Position numbers and translations under genes: made by a program. Of a stretch of 64,000 nt of DNA, positions 57,470 through 64,000 are shown one piece after another. Position 1 is the stretch's first letter, and each line of letters starts with the position of its first letter. Source of the DNA: Agrypnia vestita (taxonomy: Eukaryota > Arthropoda > Insecta > Trichoptera > Phryganeidae). The notes under the pieces were generated by a model that saw nothing but the letters and a program-made list of their open reading frames with translations, was not told the origin of the DNA and made no database searches. The stretch is from contig JADDOH010000498.1 of the NCBI GenBank assembly GCA_016648135.1, positions 124,001 through 188,000 of the forward strand. Reading direction: 5' to 3'.

Positions 57470-57740
57470 TAAATCACAGGCGGGGTCCGCTCGGACTACT
57501 GCTGCAGCCGGAGACCGCGCGGGCTGGCCGAGCGCCGTGTCCGAGCGGGCCGGACACGTGCGGCGTCCGAATATAAATCACGGCCGGCCGCGGCGACAAT
57601 TCTACATCTCGTCTCATTATTTTAATTGCCGCGAGATGGCGGTCAGAGGTGTGCTCGGGGCAAATGGCGCGCGTCGCCCTTTCATGTCCCGCGGCGGCTA
57701 ATTGCGCGCCACTTCCACACGCGCCGAACAATCTCAGCGA
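57470..57740. other. GC-rich block in nau intron 3
   Basis: A non-repeat GC-rich segment with an E-box CACGTG (about 57556) and several CGGCC words. Open frames across it are short and opposed. It could be a regulatory element or an unannotated exon of another gene; I cannot decide. Confidence 0.3.
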
Positions 57741-57761
57741 GCGTTTTGCACTATCGAGGGC

Positions 57762-58432
57762 ATTGACGTATTATAATATAGACACGTTATTCCCATACTA
57801 GCCGGCTTTCATATGTAGCAAATATCCCATTGAAAGAGACAACAAATCACATAATCAAGTAATCACGTAAAAATCAGGTAATTTGAAGTCACGGTGACTA
57901 AAATAACATACTCATTCTTACAATAGTGTACGATACCAATGATATAATAAACTGTAGATACGTTACAAGCGTGAAATCTTAGCAACTCAAAAGTAAGGTA
58001 ACTGCCTTACTTGCATTCATCATCGAACGGACTTCCGTTGTGATCAGGCACGAAGCTACGCGGAAAAAGGAACGGAGTATCGTACACTATTGTAAGAATT
58101 AATATGTTATTTTAGTCACCGTGACTTCAAATTACTTGATTTTTCTGTATACACGCAGAGCGTTTGTGTAGTAAGTGTGCCGTGATTTGTCGTCTCTTTC
58201 AATGCAAAATTTGGTACATATGAAAGCCGGTTAGTATGGGAATAACGTGTCTATATTATAATACATCAATGTACGATTCTCTGTTCCTTTTTCCCGGGAC
58301 TTTTTCGGCGTAGCATCGCGCCCGAACACAAAGAAGGCCCGTTCGATAACGAATGCAATGAATTTCCTTACTTTTGAGTTGTCAAGATTTCACACTTGTG
58401 ACGTATCTACAGTTTATTATATCATTGATTGA
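57762..58432. repeat. A-B-A'-B' inverted structure
   Basis: A (57762-57933) is the reverse complement of A' (58080-58274), sharing TAATATAGACACGTTATTCC and AGTCACGGTGACTAAAATAA. B (57937-58075) is the reverse complement of B' (58275-58432), sharing GATATAATAAACTGTAGATA and AACTCAAAAGTAAGG. The order is not that of a simple palindrome (A-B-B'-A'). Confidence 0.65.
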
Positions 58433-58810
58433 GAGGATTTCATTTTTCCAATTTCAGTTTCGAATATTCAAGATGAGACTTGATACCATCTAAATATTAT
58501 GGGACGTTATCGATGTGTAACATCTTTACGCACGGTTTATGGGAGTAGTTCCGTGAATGTGGCGACGGATATGCGCAACAGGAAGTAGGAATAAAAAAAT
58601 GTTCCGATTTCGAATTTATTAATTTTATTTGGCATATTCAGCTTTGACATTAGGAGTCGGAAGACAATGTCAAATTCGATAAATTAGAGTTATATTCATT
58701 TTAAATTTCTAATAACTTTGGTTAAAAAAAAACTTTGGTTTGCACGTAAATAATTTAGATAGGTACATCATATTATATTTTATTGATTCTGACAAAAAAA
58801 ATTGTTGTAA

Positions 58811-58851
<41 letters not shown>

Positions 58852-58866
58852 ATATATATATATATA
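58811..58866. repeat. AT microsatellite
   Basis: About 28 AT dinucleotides with one ATC interruption. Confidence 0.9.
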
Positions 58867-59989
58867 CATGTAGGTATGTTTAATGGTACCTACCTATCTT
58901 TTTGGTTCGAAGCCACTTTCTGGGTTTTTTCACACGATTTTAAGTTTTTCCCTGTGAGTATGAATAAATAAATTATTAAGAAATTTTATATGTGTAACAT
59001 CTTTACGCTCTGCTCATGGGAAGCGGCATATTTCTTTACCGAGAGTTACTGAGAAACGAACGAAGCGTTACTGAGAAAATTCATATCAGAAAAAACTTTA
59101 AAATGTGAGACGGTTTACTTAGAACAGGCTTAGTTTAAGTGGTAAATCGGCAAATTATATTCTGAATATACTTTGTGTGAACAAATAAAAAAAAAACATC
59201 ATTTGCGACTACTGTAAGACTCACAAAATTTTTTGTTAAGTAAATTTTGCCAAAAAAAAAGTTTAGATAGAAAGGGACGTGAATAGGATGGTTCGATTGG
59301 AGGTTGGAGGCTTTCAAAAATACCCGGTTTGTTATATTGACAATGTTGTGTCTGCAATAAGCGTTAAAATAAATCAATCTTTTTAAAATATTAAAGAACC
59401 CGTGTATAGTTGATGCACCTGTAAGATTGATATATTAGTAAGATATGAAATAAAAAACATGCGTGTAAAATTTCTAAAATAAATATCAAGACATCAAGCA
59501 TCAAACTTGGCAAAGTGACTATGTTAGTTGCATATATAAATTATTGCTGTCAATACATGGTTGTTATGTTATATTACCATCTTGAAAATATCTACAGGAT
59601 TACCTATCAAAATGACACACCATACTGTTTTCTATGGGGCGGTTTTTAAATCAGCAGTAAAAGTAAAACTTATGTAAAAAGTATAGATTTTTAGGATTCC
59701 AACCAATCAAATATCGCTTTTCCGCAAATTCTGGGCTATTTTCTAATTTTTATCTTTACTTCTGATGAAACAACTGGTCCAATTAATTGGAAAACATTGT
59801 TTTGTGAGTTAATTGTTGTAATTTAAGTTAATCTCATACATATATAACGGCTTTCACAGTCCAGTGGGCACAACACTTCTTCTTATACCGGGGTTCTGGA
59901 TTTGATTCATGGTGAGGTCACAATACATATATGTGATTTTCTCAAAATTAGGTGTTTTTGCAATGTATTTCGCTACTGTAACTGAGCCT

Positions 59990-60400
59990 CCTCCGGCGGT
60001 TGATCATGTCAACACTTGCAACATGGCCATACCACCTCAGCAACCCTTTATTCTATATAATATGCTACAGCCAGCATTGCATTCATTTCTAATTCGTTCA
60101 TTTTTCAGTCTATTGTACAATATGTCACACATATGCCTAATATCACACATATGCCTAAATGAATGCGGTACAAATTACCGCATTAAGCCTTCTTTCTTCC
60201 TTTTTTGCCAATTCCAGGCATCACTTTGATCCATCAGAGTTGGCACCAGAACCCTATTATGTGCCGCTAGTCTTGCTTCCTTTGACAGAATCTTATGTGC
60301 TATAATTACACTCAGAGTACCATTTACTTTGTTTCTCGCAGTCACTCGATATTGTTCTCAGCCTCGCTGTACCTAGTAAACATATTTATAAAAAAATATA
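59990..60400 (-). mobile_element. LINE C-terminal fragment, second copy of the 19126 family
   Basis: On the minus strand the sequence reads RVTARNKVNGTLSVI, LAAHNRVLVPTLMDQSDAWN and IRNECNAGCS, aligning along its length with 19126-19420. It is more decayed, with no continuous frame. Confidence 0.6.
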
Positions 60401-60507
60401 GAGGTATCATTACAAGCTGTGAAATCTATGTATTTTTAAGAGGAGGACTACAGATGACTCTAGTACAGTCCCTTCAAATATGGAAGGTTTTCATAATGTG
60501 TAGACAT

Positions 60508-60665
60508 ACTTACAATTGAATTGGTGAATGTTGCATTGTGTAGAGTGGTGGCTTAATCCAGCTCATACAGATTGTAAGCCCTAGGCCATTGTATAAAAGA
60601 CTTCCAAACACATTTCTCATATAAATAGCTTTGTCTCTGTGAGACTTCTATAATTTATCTAATAT
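60508..60665 (+). repeat. dispersed repeat H, copy 3
   Basis: GAATTGGTGAATGTTGCATT, GATTGTAAGCCCTAGGCC and ATAAATAGCTTTGTCTCTGT; highest similarity to 46597-46740. Confidence 0.55.
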
Positions 60666-61529
60666 TTATAAAACCAAAGATATGATCTGTTCTCTTACGT
60701 GTTAGACCAGCAAGGTCCCGTTCAAGATAATTTTCACACAATTTCACATTAGAGATTAACTGCCTTATGCCTAAGGACGAACGTGATACACTTGCCTCCT
60801 ACCGACAAAATATCGCTAACCCGTGTCCCGTACATGGCAAGCGACGGCGATCACAAAAATTACATGCTGTAGCCGCCACAGGTAGAAAAACAAATGTTTT
60901 ACTGACCAGTTTATATCAAGACTGATTCGCTTGCGTATATTTATGTGTTTGTCCCGAAATGTTATGGTAAATTTATATATTAAGTTTTTTCAGTAGTACT
61001 TATATTTTTATACATGCTTTATTAGGTATTGTGTGGCCATAGTTAATTATTGTGTTAATATTGGACATTTATAGGACAATGTGCTGTCATGTGTTGACCA
61101 CCTCTGCCAATCTAAATTATGACAAAGATATCTAAAGACGTTTTTACATGCTTTTGTAAAATATTCTAAAAGTTATTGTAAAAAATAAATGCATATTTCA
61201 GGTATTTATATAAAAATTAATCCCAAAGGTAAAGGGATTAATAATTTAACCCACTTAAAATTTCACATTCTACAAATATATTACTATTTCTTGAGTGTTA
61301 TGGATTATTTAATATGAAAAATCAGTAAACGGTAAAAAATATTCCGGTCCCGACATTTATATTTGTTTAACATCAGGCAAGAAAAGATTTTGCTTCTTAG
61401 AAAAATAAATAAATTATTCCTTCCCCAAGATGTTTAATGTTTATGACTTTCTTCTGACTGTGTTGATATGCAAAAGATAAAAAGGTACCGCTTGCTGCAT
61501 ACCGCCCTCACCTTTTTAAACAAAGTTGA

Positions 61530-62220
61530 TTACCAATTAGCTGCATATTGCTAAAGTTTTCGAGAAGGTTATATAGGATCAAGTCTATGCAGCTCTTCAT
61601 CACTCCTTTCATCCAGATCAACACGGATTCATCAAAGGGAAATCAACCGTCTCCAATCTAATCCTCTTTAATGACTTTCTAACTGATAAAATGGATAAAG
61701 GACTTCAAACAGATGTGATCTATACTGATTATAGTAAGGCGTTTGATAGAATAGATCATCATCTGTTGATTAATAAGCTTTTCTTGGCCGGAATACGTGG
61801 TGACTTGCTAAGATGGTTTGCATCCTACATCGATAATAGAACTCAGGCTGTGGTAGTAAGCAATTACATGTCGAGTTGGGTTGTAGTTCCCAGCGGAGTA
61901 CCCCAGGGATCACTGCTGGGGCCATTGTTGTTTATAATCTTCATTTCCGATATTCACGATTGCTTTCGTCACTCTAATGTCCTAATTTTTGCTGACGATA
62001 TGAAAATTTTTAAACCAATTTCTAGTATTTACGATTCGTTCAATCTACAAGATGATTTGCTACGGTTAGATAATTATTGTAAATTAAATAAACTTGATTT
62101 GAATCCCTCAAAATGTTCTTGTGTAGTTTTCACACGCAAAAAGAATATAATACCATTTAACTATATACTAAAAGGAGAACAATTAGAAACAGCTACATCT
62201 AAAATTAAATAAATAAATAA
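61530..62220 (+). mobile_element. LINE reverse transcriptase fragment, truncated at both ends
   Basis: The reading frame runs from about 61550 (AKVFEKVI, then one TAG, then DQVYAALH) through HPDQHGFIKGKSTVSNL, then ATG 61691 and YTDYSKAFDRIDHHLLINKL (motif A), SGVPQGSLLGPLLFIIF (motif B), LIFADDMKIF (FADD, motif C) and LNPSKCSCVVF to a stop at 62212. These are the fingers and palm of a CR1/Jockey-type non-LTR RT. The thumb and C-terminus are missing. The frame ends in AAATAAATAAATAAAT, which looks like a LINE tail, so the source RNA may have ended early. It is inserted 200 bp upstream of nau exon 4 in the sense direction. Confidence 0.85.
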
Positions 62221-62416
62221 ATATTCACCAAGTTGTATGCTGATTATGACTCCCTTAACTTTAGTTTGTCAATAATCACCACCCACTTTCATTAGTGCAG
62301 ACAAATGTTCTAACAAATACATGTGGACATTGATAATGAATAATAAATACCTACTTCCGAACCTAAAAGTTGTATGAAATATTAAAACGCCCTCAACTAA
62401 ATGCAATATTTTTCAG

Positions 62417-62511
62417 GATATTCTTCTGCAGGAGGTTCGAGCCTGGACTGCCTCAGTCTCATCGTGGAGAGCCTCACGGATCGTTCCAGGACCAAAGATG
62501 AAGGATCATAG
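62417..62511 (+). CDS. nau: nautilus/MyoD, coding exon 4 with stop (residues 437-467)
   Basis: Final coding exon. It reads YSSAGGSSLDCLSLIVESL, then a short basic-polar tail DRSRTKDEGS and TAG at 62509-62511. The SSLDCLSLIVESL block (444-456) is the C-terminal amphipathic helix (helix III) of MyoD/Nautilus proteins, implicated in vertebrate MyoD in activating genes in closed chromatin. The acceptor is ATTTTTCAG|GATATT. The first two bases complete codon 437 with the last base of exon 3, confirming the phase. Presence of helix III at the correct end of the frame, 46 kb from the bHLH start, shows that the gene is complete within the window. A candidate poly(A) signal follows within 10 nt. Confidence 0.93.
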
Positions 62512-62517
62512 CGTTAC

Positions 62518-62523
62518 AATAAA
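62518..62523 (+). promoter_or_regulatory. candidate nau poly(A) signal AATAAA
   Basis: A canonical AATAAA lies 6 nt after the nau stop codon. If used, the 3' UTR would be only about 30-40 nt. In AT-rich DNA such hexamers are common, so a longer 3' UTR running toward the repeat at 62673 is equally possible. Confidence 0.35.
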
Positions 62524-62672
62524 ACTAACGGCTCTAAACGTTAATACAAATAATGTACTTATTTAAGTTGTAGTGAGACAAATTACTATTTAGCATTGCG
62601 GCCGGCTCCCATCTCATTGCCGTAAAGCCATAAAATTGTATCTTAAAAGTTGGCATGTCTTTGCAAGCCTTA

Positions 62673-63094
62673 GGCTCGGTTGCACCAGCAGAAGTAAATT
62701 CGGTTCGAGTAACATACTTACGAGTAACTTTATTCTATAAAACAAACCAAACAAACGTCAAACCATCGCTAAAATAACGCAAAATTAAATGATTCATTTT
62801 AATGTTTACAAATTTCAATACAATACAATTCAACAAATATGACACCGACAAAATTCAAATGACAAGTACCTATACGGACAAATGTCACATTTTCAAATCA
62901 GCTGTGAGAGGACAGCCATTTTTTTTACCAACGTTTTTACCTTTACCCACCCATCTTGGAGAGTAAAAAAAAGTTACTCATGTATGTACTTCGGCGAGTT
63001 AAATATTTTTACCATAGATGGTGCAACCTGTTTTAATAAAAAAAGTTACTCGAGTAACTTTTTTTACCTTTACTTTAGATGGCGCAACCGGGCC
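62673..63094 (+). mobile_element. Harbinger-like MITE E downstream of nau
   Basis: Ends GGCTCGGTTGCACCA and the complement of GGCCCGGTTGCGCCA, flanked by TTA at 62670-62672 and 63095-63097. The interior has repeated AGTAACTTT words. It lies about 160 bp after the nau stop codon, so it could be part of the 3' UTR if the transcript is long. Confidence 0.55.
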
Positions 63095-64000
63095 TTAGTC
63101 ATGTCATATAGAAAACCCCGTTAATTCGAACCCCTATAATTCGAAAGTCCCAAAATGTTAGTTTCATAGTAGATTTGAAAACCTGGTAATTCGTAATTCG
63201 GAATGATTTTGAACCCCTTGTGCCAAAAATCAATATATTATAGTTCACATTTATTTTTTCTTAAAATTTGACAAAAATTCAAAATATATTTCAATTTTTT
63301 TCGCAAATGAGAACAACAATATGTCAATAGCGGCTACTTTAGTAACAGAAATGTCCCAATTTTTGTATCAACATAATAAATGTTGTGTTTTCAAAGTGAT
63401 TTCTTGAAATATGACAAAATACAGACGTTTTTCAGAATATCAATGCCTTTTTTCACGAGTTTTGCAATTTTTTTGTACCTTGAATGTTGAATTAACAGGG
63501 TTCTGCATAATTCGAAATGTTTTTTTTTGGGTCCCGTGATTTTCTTTTCTATTGCGAAATTTGCCAAAAATCGAAAAACTCATGAAAAAAGGCATTAACT
63601 TTGTGAATAACATCTATTTTTGCATATTTCAAGAAATAATTTCAAAAATGCAATATTTATTATGCTTATGCAAAGATTTTCTATTACTGAAGTGCCGGAT
63701 ATTGACATATTTGTTGTTCTCACTTGCGAAAATAATCAAAATATTTTTTTTAATTTCGTCAAATATCAAACAAAATTCAAATGATGAATTATCAGGGTAA
63801 ATATATATGAAATTAACGTATCGAGATTGAGTTTTAAAAATTTCTAATTACGGCAAATTACTAAGTATCGGGGTTCGAATTAATGTGGTTTTACTGTGAT
63901 GATCACCAGCCATCTATTTATTAAAACCTATTGAATTAATTACTTAGAATATTAAAACCAATGTGTACCTTATGGAATGTGCAATATAAAATAAAGTATT

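Larger units (their letters stand above)
55879..62416 (+). other. nau intron 3 (about 6.5 kb)
   Basis: Delimited by donor GTGAGT and acceptor TTTTTCAG. It holds a truncated TTAA element copy, a GC-rich block, the A-B-A'-B' inverted structure, an AT microsatellite and two LINE fragments. No coding exon other than transposon-derived sequence was seen. Confidence 0.88.

Noticed and set aside
1..64000. CRISPR arrays, operons, bacterial promoters
   Set aside because: Intron-bearing animal gene and eukaryotic transposons throughout; no regularly spaced identical short repeats of CRISPR type.

Overview
The window looks like insect nuclear DNA. It is AT-rich, has long introns and carries one recognisable host gene in a dense bed of decayed transposable elements. 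Lepidoptera is my favoured order, because TACCTAC/GTAGGTA-type words are frequent and short foldback elements abound, but nothing in the sequence proves it. There are no bacterial genes, no rRNA and no CRISPR array.

The host gene is a MyoD-family myogenic bHLH factor, the insect nautilus (nau) orthologue. It runs on the + strand from 15393 to 62511 in four coding exons: 15393-16403, 37026-37205, 55761-55878 and 62417-62511. The joined frame is 1404 nt (467 aa plus stop) with no stop or frameshift, and all junctions are GT/AG. Exon 1 holds a long charged N-terminus, the Cys/His-Trp motif and the DNA-contacting basic region. Exon 2 holds the helix-loop-helix. Exon 3 is a linker. Exon 4 holds the conserved C-terminal amphipathic helix. 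Introns are about 20.6, 18.6 and 6.5 kb.

Layout: 1-15.3 kb is upstream DNA with a GC-rich island at about 5.98-6.53 kb, LINE remnants, a hAT-like element (10.06-10.91 kb) and a nested Harbinger-like/TTAA element pair (8.94-9.74 kb). Intron 1 (16.4-37.0 kb) holds a 110-bp minisatellite, LINE and SINE pieces, large foldback elements, a four-E-box GC-rich block (19.9-20.1 kb) and a MITE interrupted by both a SINE and a LINE (35.2-36.7 kb). Intron 2 (37.2-55.8 kb) holds several RTE-like LINE tails, a mariner remnant, and a nearly intact Penelope-like retroelement with RT and GIY-YIG domains (52.1-54.8 kb). Close to exon 3 lies a solo-LTR-like segment (54.92-55.51 kb) whose minus strand reads as a heat-shock-type promoter. 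Intron 3 (55.9-62.4 kb) holds a third TTAA element copy, an unusual A-B-A'-B' inverted structure, a GC-rich block and two LINE fragments.

The most unusual points are: (1) heat-shock-element half-sites in strict 5-bp phase next to a TATAAATA box inside the LTR-like segment; (2) an intact Penelope-like ORF flanked by a 12-bp direct repeat; (3) a recurrent hairpin-GAAAC motif with compensatory stem changes, downstream of that ORF and at several dispersed sites; (4) TTAA-flanked elements that carry remnants of a MADF-like coding sequence; and (5) long foldback elements in an intron of a muscle-determination gene that could form hairpin RNA. All functional statements are inferred from sequence alone.
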